The position numbers were made by a program, and so were the translations under genes. A DNA stretch of 64,000 bases from Thetidibacter halocola (GTDB lineage: Bacteria > Pseudomonadota > Alphaproteobacteria > Rhodobacterales > Rhodobacteraceae). Under the pieces are notes generated by a model. It had not been told where the DNA came from and did not search any database. It saw nothing but the letters and a program-made list of their open reading frames with translations. Where the stretch lies: positions 372,001-436,000 of the forward strand of contig NZ_JAGTUU010000004.1 in NCBI RefSeq assembly GCF_018224955.1, in the 5' to 3' direction. This document shows, piece after piece, positions 38,752 to 46,794 of this stretch. The first letter of the stretch is position 1; every line of letters starts with the position of its first letter.

Positions 38752-39999
38752 ATGACGATCGACAGGCGGCAATTCGGGCTGGGCGCGGCGGCGCTGGCGC
38801 TTTCGGGGTGCATGGGCGGCGCGGGAATCCCGCAGGTTGCGCGCCGCGATCCGGCGACGGACCCGGGACTGCGCCCGCAGCCAAACCCGGCCTATGACGC
38901 CTGGGTCGCCGCCTTCCGCGAGCGCGCGATGGCACAGGGCATCAGCCGCGCCACGCTCGACACCGCCTTTCGCGGGCAGGGCTTCCTGCCCGGCGTCATC
39001 GAGCGCGACCGCAACCAGACCGAGTTCACCCGCACGCTCGAGGATTACATCGCCATCGTCGCGCCCGAGGAAAAGGTGGCCTTTGGCCGGCCGCTTTACG
39101 CCCGGCATCTCGGCACGTTGCGGCAGGTCGAGGCGCGCTATGGCGTGGCGCCCGAGATCCTCGCCGCGATCTGGGGGGTGGAAAGCTATTTCGGCACGAA
39201 ACGCGGCACGATCCCGGTGATTTCGGCCACCTCGACGCTTGCCTGGGAGGGCCGGCGCGGCCGCTTCTTCGAGGCGAACCTGATGGACGCGCTGCGCATC
39301 GTGCAGACCGGCGATGCGCGGCCCGAGCAGTTGGTGGGCAGCTGGGCCGGGGCGATGGGCCATACCCAGTTGATTCCCAACGCCTACCAGGCGCATGCGG
39401 TCGATTTCAACGGCGACGGGCGGCGCGACATCTGGACGGACGACCCGACCGATGCCTTCGCCACCACGGCGAATTTCCTGTCAAAGGCCGGCTGGACGCG
39501 TGGCGCGGGCTGGTCGCTGGAGGTGACGCTGCCGCAGGGCTTCACCGGCCCGACCGGGCGCGCCAACAAGCGCAGCGTGGCCGCGTGGCGCGCGGCGGGC
39601 GTCCGGCCTGCGCGCGGCGGCACCCTGCCCGATTTCGGTGCGGCAGCGGTGCTGGCGCCGATGGGCGTGGGGCGGCCCGCCTTCCTGGCCTTCCGCAACT
39701 TCGACATGATCCTGCGCTACAACCCGTCCGAGAATTACGGCATTGCCGTCAGCTACCTCGCCGGGCGGCTGGCCGGCGACGGACCGCTGGCCGGTGATTT
39801 CGGCCCCGATGCCGACGGCCTGACACTGCAGGACCGCAAGGCAATCCAGGCCGGGTTGAACCGCGCCGGGTTCGACGTGGGCACGGTGGACGGCGTCTTC
39901 GGCAAGAAGACCGAGGCCGCGATCCGCGCCTTCCAGCGGGCGCGCGGCCTGCCGGAAACGGGCGCACCCTCGCGCACTCTGCTCGAGGCGCTGCGCTGA
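38752..39999 (+). CDS. Lytic murein transglycosylase lipoprotein with peptidoglycan-binding domain
   Basis: The product is 415 aa. The N-terminus MTIDRRQFGLGAAALALSGC mixes a twin-arginine-like start with a lipobox (LSGC, Cys20). The transglycosylase domain has its catalytic Glu in AAIWGVESYFGTKRG (about residue 140) and GAMGHTQLIPNAY. A PGB_1 domain closes the protein (QAGLNRAGFDVGTVDGVFG). It is an outer-membrane-anchored relative of the protein at 29299. ATG 38752 follows GGCGGAG. Confidence 0.93.
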   Translation: MTIDRRQFGLGAAALALSGCMGGAGIPQVARRDPATDPGLRPQPNPAYDAWVAAFRERAMAQGISRATLDTAFRGQGFLPGVIERDRNQTEFTRTLEDYIAIVAPEEKVAFGRPLYARHLGTLRQVEARYGVAPEILAAIWGVESYFGTKRGTIPVISATSTLAWEGRRGRFFEANLMDALRIVQTGDARPEQLVGSWAGAMGHTQLIPNAYQAHAVDFNGDGRRDIWTDDPTDAFATTANFLSKAGWTRGAGWSLEVTLPQGFTGPTGRANKRSVAAWRAAGVRPARGGTLPDFGAAAVLAPMGVGRPAFLAFRNFDMILRYNPSENYGIAVSYLAGRLAGDGPLAGDFGPDADGLTLQDRKAIQAGLNRAGFDVGTVDGVFGKKTEAAIRAFQRARGLPETGAPSRTLLEALR

Positions 40000-40101
40000 C
40001 CGTGGCGCGCGGGTGCCCCTTCCCTGGTTTCCAACTACCGCGGGGGTCGTCCGGAAAGACGCCATCGGTTCAAGCCCGATAAGCGACAGACAGAGCCCCA
40101 G

Positions 40102-40134
40102 GCGGGTCGGCGTGTCACAGGCCCGTCGACCCGC
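40102..40134 (-). terminator. Inverted repeat after the regulator gene
   Basis: GCGGGTCG (40102-40109) and CGACCCGC (40127-40134) pair across a 17-nt loop, directly adjacent to the stop of the SARP-like gene. No T-tract was seen. It may end that transcript, or be a convergent-gene hairpin. Confidence 0.4.
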
Positions 40135-41727
40135 TCACAGCAGAGCGCGGATCGGCTCCAACAGGCCCTTGTTGCGCAGGGTGCGCACCGGGTAGGACTC
40201 GTCGTTGACGATCCGGTCGAGGCTGAAGCCCGGCTCGATCTTGGCCAGCTTGGCCGCCACGGCATGAGCCTTGTCCAGCTGTCCTCGCATCGCGTAAAGC
40301 GCCAGCAGGTGCCGCAGCGCCGGGCGCGACAGGGGGGCGGCCCGCGCCGCCGCCTCGCCCGCGACGATGGCCTCGTCGGGCCGGTTGCAGGCCACCGCGA
40401 TCACGCAATGCCCGGTGTCCCAGTAATGCCGGAAGGGCGATCCGGCGGCGATCCGGCAGGCCTTGGCCGAGGCGTCGAATGCCTCGTCGAGGCGGCCCGC
40501 CAGCATGTAAGCCTCGGCCAGGGACTTCCACGCAAAAGCCGACGCCTTGTTGCGCTCCAGCGCGATCTGCGCCTCTTCCAGCACGCCAACCGGGTCGCCC
40601 AGCGTCGTGCCCCGCACCTTGGACACGATGGCATGGACCAGCGGGTTGTCGGCATTCATCTCCAGCGCGCGGGCCTGGAGCGCGTCGGCCTCTTCCAGCA
40701 GGGCGGCCTGGTCGGCGGCTGGCATCTCCATCATCTGGGTCAGGCGGATCATGCTGCCCCAGGCCAGGTAAAGCCCGTTCTCGTCATGCTGGAAGGCCTG
40801 GTTCATAAGGCCCCAGGCCTCGCGCAGGCTGTCGCTTTCGAAGCTGAACATGCGATACAGCGCCAGCCGCGACAGCGAGGTCGCCCTCGCCTCGGCCCGG
40901 TTGCTGTCGAGCACGAGGGGGATCTTGCCCACCACGTGATCGGCCGCCTCGAACACGGTCTTGGCGACGGTTTCCTGCGTCTCGAGGATGTCCTCGATCC
41001 GGTCGAGATGCAGCAGCTTGGAGTAAAGTATGCGTGCAGAGGGCTGGTGGACCGCCTTGATGAAGATCGTGTGGCCGTTGCCATCGGGCACGACCTGGGT
41101 GACCACGTTCACGTCGGCCGGGGGCGCGCCGGGCAGTGCGCCGTCTTCGGCCTGCCGCCAGGCGCGGACATGCTCGGCGATGTTCTCGCCAATCTGGTTC
41201 GCCAGGATCTCGCCCAACATGGGATCGCGGCCGGGATTCTGCGCCTCGGAGCGGACGCCGATCAGCACGCCGCGCGCGGTTCCGGGGCGGGCGCGGGCAA
41301 CCAGCCGCTCCAGTTCGGCGCGCTCCATCCGGAGCCATTCCTCGAATTCCGGGTCGCGCACGTCGAGCCCCTGCAACAGCTCGGTGCGCGGGTCCTCGGG
41401 CAGGACGGTTTCCAGCAGGTCGACGGCAACCCGGGCCGGGTCGAGCGAGACGGTGGTGCGATCGGCCAACAGGATCTCGCCGCCCAGGGCCGAACGCAGC
41501 TTGCTCAGCGCCTGGCGCAGGTTGGCGCTGGCCTGTTCGGGGCCGAAGGTCGACCACAGCCGGTCTTCCAGCCAGCGGCGCGGTCGCGCCATGTCGGGGC
41601 TGAGCGCCAGGATCGCCAGCAGCGCCTGGTTCTTGGCGCCCTTCGGCGTGATGTCCGAACCACAGCCCGCCTCAACCCGGAACGGGCCGAGCACGGTGAT
41701 CCTGACTCGATCTGTCGCCTTTGCCAT
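40135..41727 (-). CDS. SARP/BTAD-like transcriptional activator with TPR region
   Basis: The product is 530 aa. Residues about 8-105 form an OmpR-type winged helix followed by the BTAD start: RITVLGPFRVEAG, then LLAILALSPDMARPRRWLEDRLW, ASANLRQALSKLRSALGGE and LDPARVAVDLLETV. This order is the SARP N-terminal signature. The C-terminal half is helical and repeat-like (EEAQIALERNKASAFAWKSL, GRLDEAFDASAKACRIAAG), probably TPRs. SARPs bind 11-bp-spaced direct repeats near the -35 region. Such repeats occur at 45239-45293. It diverges from the PAP2-like gene and probably controls the 41-47 kb cluster. Confidence 0.85.
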   Translation of the reverse strand: MAKATDRVRITVLGPFRVEAGCGSDITPKGAKNQALLAILALSPDMARPRRWLEDRLWSTFGPEQASANLRQALSKLRSALGGEILLADRTTVSLDPARVAVDLLETVLPEDPRTELLQGLDVRDPEFEEWLRMERAELERLVARARPGTARGVLIGVRSEAQNPGRDPMLGEILANQIGENIAEHVRAWRQAEDGALPGAPPADVNVVTQVVPDGNGHTIFIKAVHQPSARILYSKLLHLDRIEDILETQETVAKTVFEAADHVVGKIPLVLDSNRAEARATSLSRLALYRMFSFESDSLREAWGLMNQAFQHDENGLYLAWGSMIRLTQMMEMPAADQAALLEEADALQARALEMNADNPLVHAIVSKVRGTTLGDPVGVLEEAQIALERNKASAFAWKSLAEAYMLAGRLDEAFDASAKACRIAAGSPFRHYWDTGHCVIAVACNRPDEAIVAGEAAARAAPLSRPALRHLLALYAMRGQLDKAHAVAAKLAKIEPGFSLDRIVNDESYPVRTLRNKGLLEPIRALL

Positions 41728-41784
41728 ACGATCCTGCCCAAGAGGCCACCCGCGCAAAAGCTAGCACTGGCCCGGCAGCCCGGC

Positions 41785-41817
41785 AACGGTCGTTAATTCC
41801 GCGTAAATTTCTCGGCG
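41785..41817 (+). promoter_or_regulatory. Weak 11-bp repeats upstream of the PAP2-like gene
   Basis: Three consecutive 11-mers, AACGGTCGTTA, ATTCCGCGTAA and ATTTCTCGGCG, share an NCG at the same offset and AT-rich ends. They lie in the 162-bp divergent gap between regulator and PAP2-like gene. They are weaker than the array at 45239 and may be chance. Confidence 0.3.
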
Positions 41818-41889
41818 CCGCCGCAGAAAAGGGTTGGATGCCAGGCCAAGGATGCGCACCATCGCCCGACCATCCGGGGGAGGGACCGA

Positions 41890-42960
41890 ATGCCGATCTT
41901 GAATCATCAGAACCACCAAAACCATCAGAATCATCAGAACCACCAGAACCATCAGGCGACCGAGAACCACCAGGCCGGACCCGATACCGGCTTTACCGCT
42001 TCGGTTCTGGGCGCGGCGCGCGACGGGACGGTGGGCTATTGGGACGGCAGCCCGGATCGCAGTCCCAAAGCCCCTCGCAGCGCACTGGCCGCACTGAAGG
42101 CGATGGCGCCAGACCCGCGCCGCGCGGTGATCGACCAGGCGCTTGCGGCGCCCTTCGGCGTGACGCTGGCCTCGGGCAGTGCCGCCAACCGGCAAGGCAG
42201 CGTCACCCTGAACGGCAAGACGCTCGTCTCGCTGCATGCCCCGACCGCGCCGGTCCTTGAAAAGCAACTGGCCTTCGTGCGCGCCGCCGCCGACCTGCGC
42301 GGCGACCGCACCGGCGAAATCGTCATGCAGACCGGTGACATCCTGAGTTTCTTCGCGCTGGTGGGCTACATGGCGCCGGACGCGACCAAGTGGACGCTGA
42401 CCCTGGCGCACGCGATCAGCCGGCTCTGCGTGGTGCTGGAAATGCGCCTGAAACACGGGTTCGATGTGCCGCGCCCCATCGCCTTTTCGACAAGGCTGCA
42501 ACCGATGATCCAGACGCCGGGGCATGGCAGCTGGCCCTCGGGCCACGCGACAGAGTCCTTCGCCATGGCCACGATCCTCAGCCGGCTGGTGCTGGGAGAG
42601 ACCGATCCGATCGCGAGCATCGCCGCTGGCAATCCTTTCTTTCGCCACGCAGCGCGCATCGCGGCGAACCGGACCGTGGCCGGGGTGCATTTCCCAACCG
42701 ACAGCATGGCTGGCGCGGTGCTGGGCATAAGCCTCGCCGAGGCGGTCGTGCGGCTGTGCGACCGTAGCAGCCGGCTGACGCGTCGCAGCTTTGACGGCAC
42801 CACTTTTCAAGAAGATTTCAATCTTTCCGTGCTGTCATCGGAACTGAAGGACGAGAAAACCGTTATGACAGAGGTGGTGTCTCTCGATCCCGAAACGGCG
42901 GACGGACTGTTTCCCGTCTGGATGCTCGAGATGTGGGCCGAGGCGCTGAAGGAATGGTAA
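41890..42960 (+). CDS. PAP2/vanadium-haloperoxidase-like protein with NHQ repeat N-terminus
   Basis: The product is 356 aa. Six tandem Asn-His-Gln units follow MPIL and a seventh appears after ATE. The catalytic domain has all three PAP2/haloperoxidase motifs: K188-X6-R195-P (KHGFDVPRP), WPSGHAT with H219, and R261-X5-H267 (RTVAGVHFPTD). Vanadium haloperoxidases and PAP2 phosphatases share these residues, so the activity is ambiguous. No signal peptide is apparent, which argues against a membrane lipid phosphatase. It diverges from the SARP-like regulator and is convergent with the subtilase gene. Confidence 0.85.
   Translation: MPILNHQNHQNHQNHQNHQNHQATENHQAGPDTGFTASVLGAARDGTVGYWDGSPDRSPKAPRSALAALKAMAPDPRRAVIDQALAAPFGVTLASGSAANRQGSVTLNGKTLVSLHAPTAPVLEKQLAFVRAAADLRGDRTGEIVMQTGDILSFFALVGYMAPDATKWTLTLAHAISRLCVVLEMRLKHGFDVPRPIAFSTRLQPMIQTPGHGSWPSGHATESFAMATILSRLVLGETDPIASIAAGNPFFRHAARIAANRTVAGVHFPTDSMAGAVLGISLAEAVVRLCDRSSRLTRRSFDGTTFQEDFNLSVLSSELKDEKTVMTEVVSLDPETADGLFPVWMLEMWAEALKEW
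41902..41955 (+). repeat. Six 9-bp tandem repeats encoding NHQ
   Basis: Units are AATCATCAG, AACCACCAA, AACCATCAG, AATCATCAG, AACCACCAG and AACCATCAG; an isolated seventh unit (AACCACCAG) lies at 41965-41973. The changes between units are all synonymous, so the NHQ peptide is conserved while the DNA has drifted. Because each unit is three codons, gain or loss keeps the frame. Confidence 0.9.
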
Positions 42961-42976
42961 AGGTTTAAGCGGTGAC

Positions 42977-42995
42977 GTGCCGGAACGTCCGGCAC
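42977..42995. terminator. Hairpin after the PAP2-like gene
   Basis: GTGCCGGA (42977-42984), loop ACG, TCCGGCAC (42988-42995): a perfect 8-bp stem 16 nt after the stop. No T-run follows; it is probably a first stem before the stronger terminator downstream. Confidence 0.55.
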
Positions 42996-43010
42996 GGTGC
43001 GTAATGAGTG

Positions 43011-43044
43011 GGCCGGGGGCTTGACCCCCGGCCAAGTTCTTTTT
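43011..43044 (+). terminator. Rho-independent terminator
   Basis: GGCCGGGGG (43011-43019), loop CTTGA, CCCCCGGCC (43025-43033), then AAG and TTCTTTTT to 43044. A 9-bp GC stem with a U-run is the clearest intrinsic terminator in the window. It ends the PAP2-like transcript. A further stem, GACGGCT/AGCCGTC (43045-43067), overlaps the subtilase stop. Confidence 0.85.
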
Positions 43045-43065
43045 GACGGCTGTGCCGGTCAGCCG

Positions 43066-45108
43066 TCAGGCCATGACCGAAGGCGCGCTGTCAGGCAGCA
43101 GGACGGCGGCACCAAGGCGGGACGCCTCCTTGCCCCCGATGGGGATCAGGGTGACACGCGCCGGGTCGAAATCGTTCATCACGGTGCCGGCGCTGCCGAC
43201 CTGAACGATCCGGTCGGCCGACAGGGCCAGCGCTCGTGTCACGCAGGCCGCCGCCGCGCTAGTGCCGTTGGACCGGCGCACCGTGCCGCTGCGGCGATGC
43301 GCGCCGGGGATCCCCGGCTGGAACGGCCCACCATCCACCACCGCCCCGAGGCTGGGGCCCGCGGCGCACCAGTCGCCGCCCTCGGCGCTGTAATCCGAGG
43401 CGCGGTAATTCGTGATGACGGGCGCATCCGATTCCGCATCGTGCCGCGCCGCGCCGACGCTCAGAACCTGCCGCGCGACGATGCTGGCAAAGGCGCTGTG
43501 CGTGCCCGCATGGCAGACAGGCCCGTCCGGGGCGAGGCCGGTATGCTCGTGCCAGACCGGGTCCCAGGCACCGGTTTCCTTCCCGTCGAGATAGCTTTGC
43601 CGGGCCTGCATGCGGTTGCCGCGCACCGAATCGTCACGCTGCACTTGCGCGGTGACGCGCGCCTTTGCCCCCTTCGCGAGGCGCAGACGAACCACCCAAC
43701 GCCCGGCGGGCGCCGCAGGCACCGACAGCGCATGCGGTTCGGTCGGCGCCGTGACGACGACGTAATGCGCGGCGCGGATCACGCCGGGGGCAAGCACCCT
43801 GTCGGGCAGATGGTAGATTCGGGCGACGGGCTGGCCGTCGCGCTCGAGGCTGCGCATCTCGCCCGGCGGGATCGGCAGCAGGCCGGAACAGGTGCCGTCC
43901 GGCGCGGTAAGGCCGATAGTCAGCGCGGTCGAGGGAACGCCGTGGGCGCGCAGTTCCAGGTGGTTCGCAGTGCGGTCCTCTGGCTGGAGGCGCCAGTCGA
44001 TCGCGCGGTCCGGCACGGTCCGTGCCGAAAGCTCGGCAGCCGCCACCAGGTTGCCCCGCCAGGCATTGCCGAAGGCCCAGACGATCCGCACCCTCTGGCC
44101 GGTCGCGGCCTCCCACTGGGCAGCCTCGCGCGCGACCTGCCATTCGGCGAACAGCGTCCCGTCCTTGGGCCCGGCAACGATTCCCAGTGACAGGTTGACG
44201 ATTACCGGCGCTGTGGGGTCGATCTGCCGCGCCGCGCGCAGGATCCAGCGCAGCCCCTGCACCAGGTAGCTTTCGGCGCGCATTCCCGACGTGTCCTCGA
44301 TCGCCTCGGGCGGTAGTTGCACCGCCAGAAGCGGCCAGTCGCGCGCCGGGTCGGCGACATCCAGCGGGTCGGCGCCTGCAGCAAGGTCCAGCACATGCGT
44401 CCCATGCCAGGACGACCGCCACAGGCCCGCCGCGCTGTCGGGCGTGAAGGTCCGGGCATAGCAGGCGGCATAGGCCGCATCCTCGTCTGGCATCGCCAGA
44501 TAACTGTCGATTGCGTCGCGGGTCAGCACGTGGCCCGCCGCGACACCGCCGCCGGGATCGCCCCGCTCCAGCGCCTGAAGCCAGATCGCGTGCAGGCGGC
44601 TGCGCCGCTTGCCCGGCGCATCGGCCCGGCAGAACCGTGCGTTGAGAAAGCCGATGGCATCGTCGATCACCGCGACGATGGGTTGCCCCGGCTTGTCCGA
44701 GGCGGGCAGCGGCGCGACGGCGGGCGGCGTTTCGGCAGACGGGCCCACCGAAACGGGAAAGCCGGTATCGATCACCTCGAACAGGTCCGCGTGCGCGCTG
44801 TCGGGCGTGCCGCAGCGGCGGTAGAGCGCATAGTCGTCCGCGAGGCCCCGATACGGATCGGTCGGACCAAGCCGCGCCTCGAGAAAGTCACGCTCATGCG
44901 CGTCCATCCGCAGCGGCCCGTCCGTCGCACTCAGCGCGGCGACCAGCGGCGCGCGCCCTTCGGCACCCGCGCTGAGCCGGACGAAGATCGGCTCGAACCG
45001 CGCGCCCGGCGGGTCGGGCCGCGGATCGCGCCCGGCCAGCAGGGCGGCCCAGTCGAGATAGGCATCGCGCGCCTGCGTCGGGCGGCTTTCGGTCCAGCTG
45101 AGGGTCAT
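43066..45108 (-). CDS. S8-family (subtilisin-like) serine protease, apparently not secreted
   Basis: The product is 680 aa. The catalytic triad is D149 (IVAVIDDAIG), H235 (WHGTHVLDLAAG) and S617 (SNGTSAAAACVTRALA). The wide spacing between His and Ser reflects an inserted domain of beta-rich sequence. No signal peptide or membrane segment was seen, so it is probably cytoplasmic or exported by an unknown route. A role in processing the neighbouring haloperoxidase-like proteins or in defence is speculation. It starts 252 bp from the divergent haloperoxidase-like gene; ATG 45108 begins MTLSWTESRP. Confidence 0.88.
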   Translation of the reverse strand: MTLSWTESRPTQARDAYLDWAALLAGRDPRPDPPGARFEPIFVRLSAGAEGRAPLVAALSATDGPLRMDAHERDFLEARLGPTDPYRGLADDYALYRRCGTPDSAHADLFEVIDTGFPVSVGPSAETPPAVAPLPASDKPGQPIVAVIDDAIGFLNARFCRADAPGKRRSRLHAIWLQALERGDPGGGVAAGHVLTRDAIDSYLAMPDEDAAYAACYARTFTPDSAAGLWRSSWHGTHVLDLAAGADPLDVADPARDWPLLAVQLPPEAIEDTSGMRAESYLVQGLRWILRAARQIDPTAPVIVNLSLGIVAGPKDGTLFAEWQVAREAAQWEAATGQRVRIVWAFGNAWRGNLVAAAELSARTVPDRAIDWRLQPEDRTANHLELRAHGVPSTALTIGLTAPDGTCSGLLPIPPGEMRSLERDGQPVARIYHLPDRVLAPGVIRAAHYVVVTAPTEPHALSVPAAPAGRWVVRLRLAKGAKARVTAQVQRDDSVRGNRMQARQSYLDGKETGAWDPVWHEHTGLAPDGPVCHAGTHSAFASIVARQVLSVGAARHDAESDAPVITNYRASDYSAEGGDWCAAGPSLGAVVDGGPFQPGIPGAHRRSGTVRRSNGTSAAAACVTRALALSADRIVQVGSAGTVMNDFDPARVTLIPIGGKEASRLGAAVLLPDSAPSVMA

Positions 45109-45238
45109 GGCGCGCTCCGCGATTGGGACAGGATCGAGACCGATGAAACGGCCCGCCCCCCTCTGCGTCAAGGCGCGACACCCGGGTTTGCGCAGGATTC
45201 ACGCAGGCGGGCCTCCCGAAGGCGCCGAATACGCGAAC

Positions 45239-45293
45239 TCACGTCGAATTCACGGAGCAATCGCGCCGAAATCACGCTGCGGTCACGAAATGG
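45239..45293 (+). promoter_or_regulatory. Five 11-bp direct repeats, SARP-type operator
   Basis: Consecutive units start exactly every 11 bp: TCACGTCGAAT (45239), TCACGGAGCAA (45250), TCGCGCCGAAA (45261), TCACGCTGCGG (45272) and TCACGAAATGG (45283). The 5-nt core is TCACG in four and TCGCG in one. The last heptamer ends 7-8 nt before CATAAG/ATAAGC (45297-45303), a plausible -10. SARP activators bind heptamers repeated every 11 bp about 8 bp ahead of the -10. The start codon of the haloperoxidase-like gene is 67 nt downstream. Confidence 0.72.
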
Positions 45294-45360
45294 GCGCATA
45301 AGCGTGGTTGACGCAGCGTCGGGCAACAGACCCGGCCGGACCGGGGACAGGAGCTACGCC

Positions 45361-46794
45361 ATGACACGGCACGACACGACATTCCGCACCGGCCTTCGAG
45401 TAATCGAGGGGAGCGCATCGCAAGATCGCCGCGCACCGGCCCTGCCACCCTCGCCAGCGCCGCATCTCGGCGCTAGCGAACTGGCGGCGGAGCTGGCACA
45501 GCTCTGGGCGCTTGGCCTGGCGCTGGACCTGCCGGTCACGGCGCTGGCGGATCCGCATCGCGCCCTGCCGGGCCAGCGGACAAACATGCACGAGGTGCTG
45601 TGCGAGTTGCGCAGCCTGCGCTGGTTCGACGCCCAGCATGGCCTGCGCACCGCGCGGGACCGCAGCGGAGAGGCCGCCCGCCGCCGCGCCCTGCCCCGCA
45701 ACGGCGACGGGCAGCTGACGCTGGCGGGGCTGCTGCGGGGTCCGGTGGCGCTGGCCGATGACGGCCTGTCGCCGCAGCTGCTGGCCGACAGGGCCCATGA
45801 AGGCCCGCGCACGGCCGGGCCGAGACCCGCGCCCGGGGCGCCGATGTCGGCCTGGCTGGCATGGGCAGGACAACAGGCCGGAGCCGGCGTGTCGCGGCTC
45901 CCGGGGACAGGCGGCACCGCGCCGCCCGACAGCCTGCGCGCTCTGGTCGCGAGGGTGCAAGCGATGCCACCCGCGCGCCCCTTCTACAATGTGGCGCTTG
46001 CGGCGCTGGCCCGCGCTTCGGCGCTGGACCCCGGGCTGGCCGGGCAAGAGGACTGGACTGGCGGCCGCGTCATGGCCCTGATGGCCGAGGCCGAGACGCA
46101 GGCCGGCGCACTGGCCCTGCGCCGCGCCGGTCAACTCGACCGGCTGTCGCGACCCGCGGTGACCGCCGCGCGGCTGACCGTCCTGCTGGCGCAGGAGGAC
46201 TGCGCAACCTGCTGCCCGTCGCTGCGCGAGGCCGCCGCGGAACTGGATCACGCCGCACCGCGCCTGCTCGACTGGGTCAGCCGGGCCAACCATGCCCATC
46301 CGGGGCGCAGCCGGATCGACCGGCTGCTGTTCCTGCCGCTGCTGCATGACGACGCGCCCCACCCTGCCGATCTTGCCCCGCACATGGTTGTGGCCGGGGC
46401 GCTGGGCACGTTGCTCAAGGCGCTGTTCCGCACTGGACAGGGCCGCGCCCTGCGGCTGGCCGGGACAGAGCCCGACCTGGCGACCTCGGTCGATACGCTG
46501 GCGGCCAACATCGCGCTGGCGCGCTGTGCCGCCGCCACGCACTACCCGGCCGAGAACCACCAGGACCTGCGCCTGGGCGAGGCGATCGCCTTGGGCCTGC
46601 TGCGCGGCGCGCTGGAACGCGACAACCGCAGCGCGACGCTGGGCTTCCGGGATTTCGACGGGCGGCCTGTCACGCTGTCCGCCCATCCCCGCGCCTTTGG
46701 ACGCGGCCACGCAGAGCTGCGCCGCAATGGCCAGCCGGTGGCCTGGCCGCAGGATGGCGGCCCGCGCGCGGCACATCTGACCGCGGTCAGCTAG
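45361..46794 (+). CDS. Divergent vanadium-haloperoxidase-like protein
   Basis: The product is 477 aa with no signal peptide. The C-terminal half resembles bromoperoxidase-type vanadium haloperoxidases: PPARPFYNVALAALARAS, then HPADLAPHMVVAGALGTLLKAL with H341, where the usual SGH is APH, then R388-X5-H394 (RCAAATH) followed by YPAENHQDLRLGEAIALG, like the H-x-x-x-D-G...LGE end of that family. Most vanadate-contact residues can be placed, but the Ser-Gly pair is lost. The N-terminal 160 residues are unrecognised. An AGGAG site precedes the ATG. The 11-bp repeats upstream imply SARP control. Confidence 0.7.
   Translation: MTRHDTTFRTGLRVIEGSASQDRRAPALPPSPAPHLGASELAAELAQLWALGLALDLPVTALADPHRALPGQRTNMHEVLCELRSLRWFDAQHGLRTARDRSGEAARRRALPRNGDGQLTLAGLLRGPVALADDGLSPQLLADRAHEGPRTAGPRPAPGAPMSAWLAWAGQQAGAGVSRLPGTGGTAPPDSLRALVARVQAMPPARPFYNVALAALARASALDPGLAGQEDWTGGRVMALMAEAETQAGALALRRAGQLDRLSRPAVTAARLTVLLAQEDCATCCPSLREAAAELDHAAPRLLDWVSRANHAHPGRSRIDRLLFLPLLHDDAPHPADLAPHMVVAGALGTLLKALFRTGQGRALRLAGTEPDLATSVDTLAANIALARCAAATHYPAENHQDLRLGEAIALGLLRGALERDNRSATLGFRDFDGRPVTLSAHPRAFGRGHAELRRNGQPVAWPQDGGPRAAHLTAVS

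Noticed and set aside
38752-39999. Reading the N-terminus as a pure Tat signal
   Set aside because: DRRQFGLGAA resembles a twin-arginine start, but LSGC at Cys20 is a good lipobox; lipoprotein export is the simpler call, although a Tat-lipoprotein is possible.
41902-41973. Short tandem repeats that might be a CRISPR array
   Set aside because: 9-bp units without spacers, in frame inside a coding sequence; no cas genes in the window.
45199-45203. A sixth TCACG upstream of the 11-bp repeat array
   Set aside because: It lies 40 bp from the first unit, out of the 11-bp phase, so it was left out of the array.
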